From Meloidogyne chitwoodi (Eukaryota; Nematoda; Chromadorea; Rhabditida; Meloidogynidae): a DNA stretch of 64,000 bases. The notes under the pieces are model-generated. The model made no database searches. It saw only the letters and a program-made list of their open reading frames with translations, and was not told where the DNA came from. The DNA is taken from positions 1,054,001-1,118,000 of the forward strand of contig JACZZP010000001.1 of NCBI GenBank assembly GCA_015183035.1. Reading direction: 5' to 3'. Positions 1-12,241 of the stretch are shown one piece after another. The position numbers were made by a program, and so were the translations under genes. Numbering within the stretch: position 1 is the stretch's first letter; every line of letters starts with the position of its first letter.

Positions 1-429
1 TTATTTCAAAATTTAGACTACCTTTTTTAGCGTAATATTATTTATTTTTATTTAAAATATATTAAAAATTCATAATATTCATAATTTATTAATTTAAAAT
101 CCAAATTTTATGGCAATCACTACAGATTTTGTAATAAAAAAAATTTATCTTAAAAAAATAAAAAGTTTAAAAAATTTATTTAAAAAAATGTTTAATATTT
201 TATTTTTTACATAAATCAGCATGGGAATTATTTTTTTTAATATTTTCAATAAATTATATATTTTTTTCCTCTTAAATTAAATCTATTTTTTAAAATTAAT
301 CATTAAAATTCTCATTTTTAGCATTCCTTTTTTAATTTATTTTAAGTATATTTTAAATTTTTAGTTTTTTAATTCTTTAAAAAATTTACTATTAATTTTT
401 CTTAATTTTTAGTTAAGTTTATAAAAATA
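1..429. other. AT-rich upstream region
   Basis: No open frame or conserved element is visible. It is almost pure A/T with homopolymer runs and probably holds the promoter and 5' leader of the gene starting at 430, but no motif can be named. Confidence 0.5.
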
Positions 430-2835
430 ATGCATTCAAATTCATATTCTTCTACAACTAATTTTAATTATGGAAAACAACAACAACAATGTAATAATAT
501 GCAGGATATAACTATTGAAAATTTAAATGGAGAAGATTTACATTCTGATATAAAATTAAAACCAAATGAAGAAGAAGAAGACTTAGATGATGAAGAAATG
601 GATGATGAAGATGAGGAAGAAGAAGAAGAGGTTGATGACGAAGAAGATGAAGAAGAACTTATTGCAAGTGGTTATGACGAGAATATTATTAGAAATGGAG
701 GTGAAATTGGAGATGTTAATCTTGATGTTAATGCAAATCTTGATGATGATGAAAAAATTTTGGTACCAGCAGGAGAGTTGAGGGCAATCAAAGCTAATCT
801 ACAAATGTTGAATCATCAGGTATTATTGATTCTTTTAATATAATTGAATTATTAAAAAAAATTTTTGGAATTTTTATTTTATGATAAAATTACTTCTAAA
901 TTTTTTAGATGTCAATTTTAATCCGAACATTAAATGTTCAGCCTTGTAATTGTTCAGATTGTGGAATTACAGCATTGAAAACAAAATATATTGGGAAAAA
1001 CCAATCACTTTTAAATGAAAATTATCGATCAGAAAATCAACAGGTTTCTTGTAATTAATCAAATTACCTATTAAATCTATTTAGTCAAGTTCTAACGATC
1101 AAAAAAATAATTATGATATGTCTTTTGATTGGGGTGAATCAACTCAACGGGGACGTCGATCAAAATATTGCACAGCTGCAGAGAAAAAGGTTTTTCATTT
1201 TTCCAATGTTTATATGAATAGATGAATTTTTAAGGAGATGAACTAGTTATAAAATTTCCCTGCAGCAAATTTTGTTAAAAATTTTTTGACCTTAAATAAA
1301 TTTTTTTATAATATTTTTGATTATGCAAATAATCAAATAGTCATAGCTTTTCAGCAGCAGACTTAATTCAAATTAATTTTTAATTAGCCAATTTTTTAAT
1401 TAAATACTTTAAATATTTAATTCTTTATATTTTAGACAGTTGCTGGTTTTGTCCAAGTTCATGGTGCAACGGCTGCTGCTCGTAAATTTAACATTCCACC
1501 TGCCGTAGCTGCTTATTATCATCGGAGAGAATTCAAAAATAGCGTTCACAATAGAGTTGGACGTCCTTCTGGTCCTTCTGGGCGTTTCTCGATTGGCCCC
1601 GCTTTGTCTTCAAAAACAAATGATCCATCTTCAGGAGAAGTTCGAGAAAGGACTGTTTCATTGACATCAATACCAGCTTCTGATAATAATATTCAAGAAG
1701 AATCTTCAAAAAATAACAGTCAAAATTTGGCACAGCTTTGGCAAAACGCTACAGGTTCACAAAATAGTAGTGTTAATGCTTATTTGCGAGGACGTGGCCG
1801 TGGCCGACCTAAATTAATAGGAGATGAATTGGACGCAGAATTGGTAGAGCACATTGTAAAAATGAAGCAGCGAACTCCGAATTCGCATTTGACTGCTTCA
1901 CAAGTATTTTTATAATTTCTATTTGAAAGTATTTTTTATAAATTTTTATAGGCGTTAATAATTGCTCGTAGCTACATAGCTTCTAAAGCTCCTGGCCTTC
2001 TAGAGGAGAATGGTGGCCAAGTAAAGTTGAAAATAACGTGGGCAATGAAGTACGCTTTTTGAATAAATTTAATAATAAAAATATACGCTACAGATTAGTC
2101 ACACGAGTACAAGAACGTGAACGCGAAATTCAGTTGGGACTACCCCCTGGAACTTTACAAAATTTGCCAAGAAGTATTTTTAAATTTCTTATTATTTTCA
2201 TTTTTTTTATTTTAGGTTTCCAAGAGAATGGAGGAAATAGTGAATTATCACCTGCTTTAGTTGATGAATTAATTGGACAAGGAAATAATTTTTTTAATCA
2301 ACAATTGAATGGTATTTTGTCTTATAAATAAAATAAAAAGCAAATTCTATAATTTTCAAGTGAATGCAATTCTGGCAGCTGCTTCTAATTCATCAGGATC
2401 TACGGAAGATAAGAAAAATGTTAATGGTTGTAGCACAAATACTACTAGTCAATCAGATGCAGCGGTAATAAATGCAATGTTAGGAATGGCTGCTGCTGGG
2501 AATACTTCTGATATTTTTGGATTAATGGATCAACAACAGCAACAATCAAAGAATGGGGGTGGGGGCAATGTAGGGAAAACGGAATCAAACAATAAAGGGT
2601 TTGAATTTTTAAATAATTAAAAAAAAATTCTTCTAGAATCAGCAATAATAGCACTACGATTAATGCTCCAAATTTAATGATGGAAGCAAATAGTGAAGAA
2701 CAAGACGCTGCTATTAGGCAATTACTCGCTAGTTTACAGGGAGGTGGACGTAGTGATTCTGATGATATATTAGGAGGAAGAAGTAATATTTCTGAACTTG
2801 ATATGGCAGCAGCATTAGCTAATTGTAGTGGATAA
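430..2835 (+). CDS. Nuclear protein with transposase-like HTH domains and an AT-hook
   Basis: Nine exons keep phase: 430-819, 909-1043, 1085-1189, 1436-1903, 1952-2049, 2094-2173, 2216-2311, 2361-2598, 2637-2835, giving 602 residues. Residues about 47-75 are an acidic Asp/Glu tract. Residues about 205-245 form a helix-turn-helix (core HGATAAARKFNIPP) like Brinker/CENP-B-type DNA-binding domains. An AT-hook-like RGRGRGRPK follows near residue 330. Directly after it, about 340-430 contains LLEENGGQVKL and a Trp-Ala-Met-Lys step, the pattern seen between the HTH and catalytic core of pogo/Tigger-like transposases. No DDE catalytic domain follows; the C-terminus is Asn/Gln/Ala-rich. I infer a sequence-specific chromatin or transcription factor derived from a transposase. 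The family name is not certain. The ATG at 430 is the first in frame and opens the longest exon. Confidence 0.85.
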
Positions 2836-3640
2836 TTACAAGAATTAATTTCTTATTGATTTTATATATGCATTTTAATATATTAATTACAATTATGGTG
2901 CGTTTTGTTATCGCGTTATTATATACTAATTGACATTTTCGATTATAACAGCGATGATAAAATAAATTTTTAGAGGAAGGTCATTAATTAAATTGTTGTA
3001 TTAGCCTTCATTTAAAAGGGTGGAAATGAATTTAATTGAGTTTAAATTTTTTTGAAAATATTTAAACTTTCCTACACCCTTCATTGCTATATTCAACATT
3101 TTGCACTTCGTTTATTTTCTTGAACAATCTTTTACTTAAATTGAATGTTTTTTCACGAAAAATGCTCCCAAAAATTGATTTTTGTTACAAAACTGTTGCT
3201 ATGTATCAATCTCATTTTATGTGGGAATATAATTTATGTTTTTCTAAATAATAGCTATAGCATTCCTTAAAATTATTTTTTGAAGTAAAATATTGTTAGA
3301 ATTATTTTTAATATTTTTAAAAATATAAATTATTTGTATCTGTATTTAGGGGTGCTACAGCATTTTTTTTATTAATTCCCACTACAAATTATTTAAACAG
3401 CAATCTAACCATCTGATTTTATTTTTTCCAAAAATGAATAAAAAATATGTATTTATAATCTTTTTTTATTGCGCGACGGAATAAATAATTCTGTTATTTA
3501 AATTAAAAAATTATATTAAATCTTAAGAAGAATACAAAATTATTTTTAATATTTATTCTAAAATATTTATAGACTAAAAATAAAATTTTTTTATTATAAC
3601 TCTGCAGGAATGCTGTTGCATTTGACGAGGATATTTTATT
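2836..3640. other. Intergenic region before the DENND5 gene
   Basis: AT-rich spacer between two + strand genes. It holds the left arm of a dispersed inverted repeat (3184-3317, described separately). No other feature is visible. Confidence 0.6.
3184..3317 (+). repeat. Left copy of an inverted repeat flanking the DENND5 gene
   Basis: About 134 bp starting GTTACAAAACTGTT, with the shared core ATGTATCAATCTCATTTTAT, matches the reverse complement of 10921-11057 at roughly 80 percent identity by eye. The match ends abruptly at both sides. Neither copy shows terminal repeats of its own, so these look like two fragments of one dispersed repeat family. Confidence 0.8.
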
Positions 3641-6600
3641 ATGATTTTTCCTAATTTACCACTCTATGACTACTTTGCCATCGTAGGATACAATCCAGAA
3701 TTTGGACTTAAGGTTAGCTTATATTAGTTTTATCTTTAAAATTGAAATATATTTAGCAAGAAAGGAAAGCCGAATTTGGGGAAGGAAATTCACTTTATGG
3801 ACCTAGATCACCTTTGGAGGCGTCATACGAGGCAAAGGTACAGAAATGACAACTATTGAAAATTTTGCTTTTATTTTCCAGGTTATTGCAAATTTTCCTA
3901 GAGAAAGACAAGGAAAGCCATTTGCTGCGGAGATAGCATCGGTATACTTAATTTTGTAAATTTAAAGTCCTTAACTGATAAATGCTACATTATTATTTTC
4001 CAAAAATTAAAGCTCGCCCTCCCTTGTGGTGTTCGGCTTTTTACTGAACATGATGTGCCACGTGAGCCTTCATTTCATTCTTTTGTCATTGTTAAGGAAG
4101 GTTTGTATAAAATTTAATATAAGCTTACTTTATATATTTATAGATGGATCGAGGCTTTATGGTTGTTCTTTGGTTTTTTATGAGGTTTATTTAAACATTC
4201 AAATTAAACTATAATAAATTTTTAAGGAACTTCGTTCTGTTGAATTACGTCAGCAAATGTTTGGCAATTAAAAAAAATTTATATCTAAAATTTAGATTTG
4301 ATGCTCAAATGTATTTTTTACGTGATTTTGCTTCAAATCATGCATCTTCTTCATTCCAAACAGCATCAACAACTGAGTCTTCATATTCTAAAGGAACACT
4401 ATTACAACAAAAACAACATCTTTCAAAGAAATTTACAACACATTCCCTACCACGAAAATTTTCGGCATCCGGTCGTCGAAATAGCAGTAATGTAAATCCA
4501 TCAGATCAAAAAAATGAAGAAGATCATTCCTCTTATTATTCAAACCCGAAGAGTTTATTATTTGCCTCTAAATGTATGGTGGTGCTAACACCGGTTATTT
4601 AAATTTTATTTTACAATTTTTTCTATAAATTAATATAAATTAATTTTTTGATTAAAGCAATTTTAGTGAACGATCATTTTTAAGAGGGGTTTCTTTTTTC
4701 CACTCTTAATCAAATTAAACAAATTTGTTATAATAATTTTTCAATTTTCTTCATAGTTGCCGGTAATTTATTCATCCGAAAATTTATTACATAATCTTTG
4801 GCTAATTTTCAACGACAAATTCCCAGATGAGGTCTCTCTGGACGATGCTCTTTTTTGGACACTTTTTCAAGTTAATTATTATTTTTTTAACTTTAATTTT
4901 TTGAATTAGATTCCTTTACCACTACCTGGTGAATCAATAAGAGTTACCCATCCTCAATTTCAATTGCTTGTGAGGATACCAACTGAGGAAGATTTTCCAT
5001 ATTTTGATTATCCAATGGAGACTATTTTTAATTTTTTGCCAATTGAAAAATTTCTTAAGTTGCTAACCAATTTTATGCTTGAAAAACAAATTCTCCTTGT
5101 TTCTAGAAGTATCGATTATCTTATTCAAATTATTATTTAAAAATATATTTAAAACAGATGCACGTACTCTTATGCTTTTTGGTGAATGTCTCTCAGCACT
5201 TGTCTTTCCCTTTTCTTGGCAGATGGCATATTGTCCTATTCTGCCTCATTCTCAACTTAAATTTTTGGAGGCACCTGTGCCATGGTAATTATATATTTTT
5301 TTAATTTTGGTCATGATGAAATTTTTCAGGTTAATGGGTTTCTGCTATGAAGATGAGAATTTACCCGAGGATTTTTCTCAGGTCTGCAAAAGTTTCTTAA
5401 ATTTTTTTAATCAAAATTTGTTTTAGTTCAATATTTGCTTTTTGGACATTGATACTCGTCGTTTGGATTTACCAGAAGATTTACCCGCTTTTCCAAAAAG
5501 TCAGCAAATTATTAATAGAATTACTGCTCTTTTAACTGAATTTACTGATTTTGAGATCGAATCAACAACTTCTTCATATAAAAATAAAAAACAAATTCAT
5601 GACTTTTATTTAAGGGTAACTGAATAGTGTTATTTTTTGATAATAATATTAAATAGTAATTTAATATATTCGTAGGGTCTCAGTTTCAATAAAGCTCTTC
5701 GTTCCATTTTTCTTTCACATTTTGCTTCGTTATTCACCTCATATGAAAACTATTTGTTAAACGCTGATATTAATACAAATTGTGATAATAAAAATTCTCG
5801 AATTACTAAGCGTTTCAAAAGTGCGCGTATTCTTCGCGAATCAAGTGCAAATTTTGACAAAATTTCTTTTCTTGTTGATCAACCAGAGAGTGTACTTCCT
5901 TTTCTGTCAGCCTTTCTTGAGACACAAGTAACCTTTTTTTATTTTAATTTTTAAAATATTTTAAAGATGTTTACCTCATTCATTGACTCAAAAATCCTTT
6001 CATTGCAAAATTCTGCTCAAGTCGGAAATGGAATTTTAATTTTTGATAAAAAAATAGCTGAATTGAAGGATGTTGGAATAATAGAAAATCTATTTAGTAA
6101 TGCTAACGATTATGAAAGTATTATTTCTAAAATAATTAAAGTTAATGCCTAAAATTTTATATAGTGACCTCACTCAATGATAGCAAAGTTCATCAGATTT
6201 TTCCTCCATCATGTTCAAAAATACCTCCACAAAAATACAATGGTTATCTTTTAATAAAAGATCCATCCCTTTTGGAACAAAATGAATCAACAACAATAAA
6301 CAGTTTGAATGATGTAATTGACTCTTCTCTTTTAAATACATCAAACAATAAATATTGCTCAATTAAAACTTCTTTTGAAAGCGAATTGAAAAAACAAATT
6401 ATAGATAATAGTAAATTAGATAATGAAGATAAGGAAACTACGGCTATTAATACTTTAATAATCAAAGAAAGTGAAACACAAATGAATATGGCACATCAAA
6501 ATTGGAAGTTTGTGGAACAATTATTAAAAGAAACAAAAGGTATAAATTTAAAATAATATAGATTTAACATTTTTTTGATAATTTAGCAAAGACAAAACGT

Positions 6601-9600
6601 ATTCTGGTAGCAAAAATGGGCAAGGAAGCGATTCATCTTGGCCATGGTCAATTACATTTGGGAATATCTGGAGTAGAAGAGGCAAGCTTTTTAATCAATA
6701 CAATTAATTAGTAATAGTAAAAGAAAGAAAATAAAATTTTAGAACACTTTGGTTGCATCATTCTGTGATTTGCTTGAACGGATTTGGTCTCATGGGCTCA
6801 AGAAAAAACAGGCAAAATAAAATACTCATTTTCGTTATTTTTATTAATTTTTGTAGGGAAAATCTGCCCTTTGGACTTATATAATTTCTTATCACGAATG
6901 GGAAAAACGAATTAATAATAATAAAACATCAAGCAGACGTGCGAGTTCTATTGGATTTGAAAACAATAACAACAACATTTCTGCTTCAACACATGGTGAT
7001 TATTTGAATACTTTTTTATTTAAATAGAAATATAAAATTATTTTAAAATATTCAATTTTTGTTTCATTTTAAATTTAACTCTGCAGAAATGCTCTGGATT
7101 GTCTTTCGAAGAAGACTCGATCGTAAGGGATTTTCCTAATAATAAGCTAGATACGTTTTTGTTGCTTATTTAGCTTTTTGTGAGCATGGAAAATCACCTT
7201 TAATTATTTTAAAATTATAAAAAATTTTTATATTCTATTTTTGTTATTAGTCAGTGCAAGTTTAGTGTTTTGTCTTTTTTTTACAGCAGAAAAAGAACAA
7301 CGACCATCTACAACATCAAATGAAATAGTACAGAATATTAACAATGGGGAATCTCCAAGAGCTCTTCTCGAATTGATTACCTCGTTTAGGAAAATTGCTG
7401 GTGCTTCACCCCCTATAGATTCACTTGATAACTCTCCACACTCTTCTTCAACGGACTCACTTTCAAATTTGACTAATAATTGGTCACAATCTTTGCTTAA
7501 GGCAGCGAATGTTATTTGTGAACGAATTACTTCACAACAAAAAATAAATGATGAAAAAGTCAAAAAAACGGATCGTAATAGCGGCAATGGTCTACTCCCA
7601 CCTCTACCACCAAAACAAGCGGTAAAATTTAACAATATTTTTTATTATGTTAAAATATTTGAATTTCTAGAATCAAACATCTACTTTACAAAATTGGCGA
7701 CTTTGTACACCAAAATTACTGAGGAGACGAAAGAGTTCTGGATTTAATGAACAAGATGAAGAAGGCGAAGATGATTTAAACAAAAAATCTTCCGAGAATA
7801 ATTCTAATTCTGAAGTTTTAGTTAAGGAAACTTATCGAAAATTTATTTTTCAAAGTCCACTCAAGGCGGTTAATAATAACCATGAGGAAAGGAGAAGTAG
7901 AACAATTACCAAAATACCAACACCACCAAGAAGTTCAAGTTGCTGTCAAAGTGGAGGAAAAGGGAGTTAGTGAATATTTGTCTATTTTGTTTTAAGTTTA
8001 ACATTTTTTATTATTTATCTTTTCTGTTTCTGTTAGTCTGTGTTTTTGGTTACTTTTTTAAAATTATTTTATTTTTAAATACAAATCAATTTAAATTTTT
8101 CCCATTCATGCGCTTAGTCAACAAATTTTAATGTAAAAATTTTTTGCTTTTATACATAGATTTATAGTTTTTTATTTTGTAAATTATTTTACTTTTTTTT
8201 TAAGATTTGGCCTCTCGTTTCTCAGAGGATTCTCTTTCTCATATCTCTTCAAAAAATGATCCAACAACCCCAAAAAGAAGACCACGAGATTTGAGTACTT
8301 CTGGAGGATCAACAAATTTTCAACAACAAAAGTGGCAATATAGCAGAAATCGTTCTCTTTCACGTTCTAATAGTCCTTCACGTCTTTATGAACGGTTGAC
8401 ACGTGGAATGATGGGTTATGGTGGAGGTGGTGGAGATCTTTCACGATCATTGAGTCCTTTACCAAATACAATGGTTTATGATTTAAAGTTTGTATTTTTT
8501 AAATTTAAATATATTAGCTTTTTATAAATTTTGTTTTAATAATATTAATATTGTTTTTTATTTAGAAACATTGTTAGAATGACAGAAGTAAGTTTTTATT
8601 ATTTAATTAAATATTTTATATTTTTATAGATAAAAACAGACATTGGGTTTGCTCGTGCTTTCGTTCGAATTGCTCTGGAGCGAAAACTTCTTTACCAATA
8701 TCTTAAAAAGGTTTAATTTGATTTAAATATATTGAGTAATATTTTATTTTTTAGCTTCTTTCAAATACTCAATTACTTCAGTAACTTGTTAAAATAATTT
8801 TTAAAATTTATTAACATTTCAGAAAATTGTACAAACGTTATTCTTTTCTTCGGTGTGATGATGAACGTGAACAATTTCTTTTCCATTTATTATCATTAAA
8901 TGCTGTTGACTTTTCCTGCTTTACTAATACATTCCTTACAATAAGTAATAATTTTTATTAAAAAATAATTATATATTATTTTTTTTTAATTAAAAGAAAT
9001 GCGGTATCAAGTTTTAATGGCTTGCGGTTTAGACCGCTTTCCTGATTCATTTGTTTACATTGTGCTAACTGGATCATTGGGCTATACTTCACAAATATCA
9101 CTACCAGCAAATAGCACTCAATTTACTTTTGATGTTATTTTCTTTAAAAATATTTTATAAAAAATATTTTAAGCATAAAAATTTGGGCATCCTTTCCACT
9201 CTTCGTGTTGGCCATAAAATTACCTCAGAACGATCGAATCAGAAACCAATTAAATGGTTTTTGGATTATGTAATCAATTTAACTTTGAATTTTCAAATAT
9301 ATTATTTTCAGGTACTTGTACGTAATTGTGTTACTGCACAAACTTTCTATTTTCGGTATATTCTTATATTAAAATTATTTTTTCGATTCTTATAATCTTA
9401 AAAGTTGTTGCCGTTGGTTTGGTCGTGATATTGACGATGGAGCTTTGGAAAGGTTGTTAGTTGCTGAGGCCATAGTTCTACATTCAGTAGATGAATCTCA
9501 AGACCATGAAGAAGGAGCTAATTCAAATAATTGTTCTGAAAGTCCATTGCCAAATGCTTTTTTATCTCCAAGGAAATCTAACAAATATTATGACACTTCA

Positions 9601-10733
9601 GAGAATTCTTCCTTTCATTTACAAAATCAGCAGAGATCTAAAAGCCAATTACGATCTCCAAGCTCTGAAAGAAAACTTTTTGGATTAGGTGATAATTCAT
9701 CAGACATAAGTGGAAGAGTAACGGATGATACTTCAGGTTTTTAACATTTTTACACATGAATCGCATAAAAAATCGAAATAAAACTACAAAAGTCTTATTT
9801 GAAAGTGAAAATATTTACATTTTAGTACTAGACTTATTTAATCATTTTCGCAAAAATTCAACAAATTTCAATGTTAAAATACTGTACTTAATTTAAAGTA
9901 CGAATGCGAGACCTATTTTTTAATAATTTGTTATATGTATTATTATCTTTAGATAACCTTCAATCATTAGAACACAAAGCTGGAATGGCTGTTAATGCAT
10001 TAATGAAACATTTTCTAACAATAAGTGAATGTGGACAACAACAGCAATATATTGGAAATAATGCAAAACTTAGTTTGCTTTTATGTGCTGATGATGGTGG
10101 ATTGTTATCTTGCTTTAATGAAATTTTGTGAGAATTCTCTCTATTTTATTATTATTTTTTACTTTCAGTTCACATGGTTTAATACAAAAACTTTTTCAAA
10201 AAATTTATCCTTGGGATTATGTAGAGAAGGTTTTTACTTGGTTTGGTCAATTTTTTCGTAATGGAGAAGCAAAGAAACTGACGAGAGAACAACGGTTATT
10301 ATAAGTATTTTATTATTATTTAATTTATTAACTTTTTTAGCTCTTTGATTATATATGCCTATAAAATGATCGAAAAAATTACAAGTATTTCAAATAAAAT
10401 TTATTATTTTTTAAATATTATTTTTATTTTAGCACATTCAGTTGTTGGGAAAGAAGGAAAGTTTAATTTGTTCATGCTTTTGTGTTTGAGGTTAATAAAT
10501 TATTTATTTTATAATATTTAGAAAATCGTGTAAGAAATGTTTTACTTAGGGACCACATTTTTTCTGGACTAATTCCTCTAATTGTATGGACACCTATTAC
10601 AACTCAATTTTATGAACAACGTGCCTTTATTCGTAATACCTTTAAACTTTCCTATTTGGTCAAGCTTATAGGGTCATTGAATGAATTTCAATTTGATTAT
10701 GAACAATCATTAACTTATGGCTTAGTCTTTTGA
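3641..10733 (+). CDS. DENND5-type (Rab6IP1-like) DENN/RUN/PLAT protein
   Basis: The homologue of vertebrate DENND5A/B, a Rab regulator of Golgi/endosome traffic. Thirty-four exons: 3641-3712, 3757-3837, 3882-3941, 4013-4100, 4144-4184, 4227-4258, 4296-4593, 4757-4870, 4910-5108, 5158-5284, 5330-5381, 5427-5615, 5676-5927, 5967-6117, 6165-6539, 6587-6681, 6743-6811, 6857-6995, 7287-7621, 7671-7965, 8205-8487, 8566-8587, 8630-8710, 8755-8780, 8823-8944, 8997-9133, 9174-9269, 9312-9355, 9405-9736, 9953-10127, 10169-10294, 10341-10384, 10433-10490, 10535-10733 (1602 residues). Upstream DENN about 1-130, central DENN about 225-390, downstream DENN to about 585, first RUN about 690-1200 interrupted by a Ser/Asn-rich insert of some 300 residues, PLAT about 1200-1310, second RUN 1403-1602. 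Diagnostic stretches are [12 protein letters not shown] and [16 protein letters not shown]. The introns after 6681 and 6811 start with GC. The last acceptor (before 10535) is the least certain junction. The start at 3641 fits the family's short N-terminus. Confidence 0.95.
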
Positions 10734-11168
10734 TAATTATATAATTTCAATCTATCATACGTATATGTACTTTTTTAAATATGTATATTTTAGAAATGTT
10801 TTATTTTATTATATAATACTCTAACAATGAAAATAATTTTGTTGTCATCTAATGATTAAAGAAAAATTTTTATTTCACTGGAATATTTATTCATTCATTG
10901 CTAACAAGCGAGAAAAAAAATATTTAAAATAATAATTGTAACAATATTTTACTTTTAAAAACTATTTTAAGAAATGGTATATAATTTTATTATTTAGAAA
11001 GCATAAATTATATTCTCACATAAAATGAGATTGATACATAAAAAACAGTTTTGTAACTAATAAATATTTGATGAATATAATTATTTAAATAAATAATATA
11101 TTAAATAACTAGTGGCATTCACTATTATTACAGAATGTTACTACTTGGTTATATTTATATTTTCTCTT
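10734..11168. other. Intergenic region between convergent genes
   Basis: AT-rich DNA between the stop codons of the DENND5 gene (+) and the secreted-protein gene (-). It contains the right arm of the inverted repeat at 10921-11057. Nothing else is visible. Confidence 0.6.
10921..11057 (-). repeat. Right copy of an inverted repeat flanking the DENND5 gene
   Basis: Read on the minus strand, this matches 3184-3317 over its whole length with a few short indels. The shared core includes AGTAAAATATTGTTA. The two copies face each other across 7.6 kb and lie just outside the coding region on each side. Confidence 0.8.
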
Positions 11169-12241
11169 TTAATTCTTTTTATAAACTTCATAACATCCTC
11201 CATCAAAAAATTCATTTAATTCGTTATTAAATAGTTTATGCATATATTTTGTTGCATTGATAGTTGATTCATTGAATAAAATAGAATCTTTTATACTACT
11301 TAATCTAAAATTTAAATTTTTAAAAGAAAAGTAAAAACAAATTACTTACTTGTTTAATTGTTCATAAAATAATAAAATTGATCTATATTCTAATTTTGAG
11401 TAATTATTATTAAATAATTCATTTTCTTTGGGTAATGATTTTAAAACATTAACAATATAAACAATTAAAGCCCAAAGAGATATTTTTGAACGAAGAGATA
11501 TATTTTCTATTTTTTCAAAAAATGAAAATAAAATTGAAAGTTGTTGTTTAATTAATTTATTAGCTTTTTTTTCATCAAGAAATTCAAAAAATATTTTTAT
11601 TTCTTTTTCATCCAGGATTTTGTAATTAAATTCCTCAAATGGAAATTAAAAAAAAAAGTTTAATGGAATTATTAAATTAAAAATTAATATTTAAATATTT
11701 ATAATATTTACTAATTCAGAATGTGAATATGCTTCTAATAGAATTGTAACATCATTTTGATTAAAATCTAAAAATATATAATTTTATTATAATTTATTTA
11801 TGTACTACTTTTTAAAAATTAAAACAAACTTTGTTGTTTTTCAATAATTTTAGAATCTTCTTTTTTCTTTGTTTCATTATCAAATGAACAATCGCCAGAA
11901 ATTGATTTAAAAGTACAATTCATAATATTTAAGGAATTGTTTTTAGATTTTAAATATTTAATATCCAAATTTTTAACTAAAAAAGTTATATCATTTATTT
12001 ATTTAAAATAATAGTAAAAAAACAAACATTTAATTAAATTATTCTTTTGAGGAAAGATTGATTTAGTTAATATTAATTTATTGTTTAGTGACAAACTTTG
12101 AGTATTTCCAACTTAAAAAGAATAAATTTATTTAAAAATTAAAATTATTATAAAAATATATGTATAACCGTTTATAACTGAAATACAAATTAATTCAATA
12201 ATTTGTATAACAATAATTAAAAAAATAAAAGAAATATTCAT
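11169..12241 (-). CDS. Secreted protein of unknown family
   Basis: Six exons on the minus strand, in gene order: 12241-12169, 12111-12028, 11976-11830, 11767-11712, 11633-11350, 11304-11169. Phases match at every junction and the product has 259 residues. The first 22 or so residues (MNISFIFLIIVIQIIELICI) are a typical signal peptide and there is no later membrane segment. A Cys pair lies near residues 75-84 (MNCTFKSISGDCSFD); the rest is Lys/Asn/Glu-rich and mostly helical in character, with a C-terminal FFDGGCYEVYKKN. I do not recognise the family. Small secreted proteins of this kind in plant-parasitic nematodes are often gland or cuticle products, but no motif here supports a specific role. 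Downstream on the same strand is the end of the DENND5 gene in convergent orientation. Confidence 0.75.

Noticed and set aside
3597..3653. Similarity between 3597-3653 and 7077-7130 (AACTCTGCAG-AATGCT and GATTTTCCTAAT words)
   Set aside because: Only short words match, with several mismatches between them, and no clear element or shared exon explains them.
7228..7635. Minus-strand frame of 135 codons
   Set aside because: It is the antisense of exon 19 of the DENND5 gene, which is supported by phase and family match.
3184..11057. A giant transposon carrying the whole DENND5 gene between inverted repeats
   Set aside because: The arms are about 20 percent diverged, lie in spacer DNA, show no target duplication and no transposase; two independent insertions are simpler.
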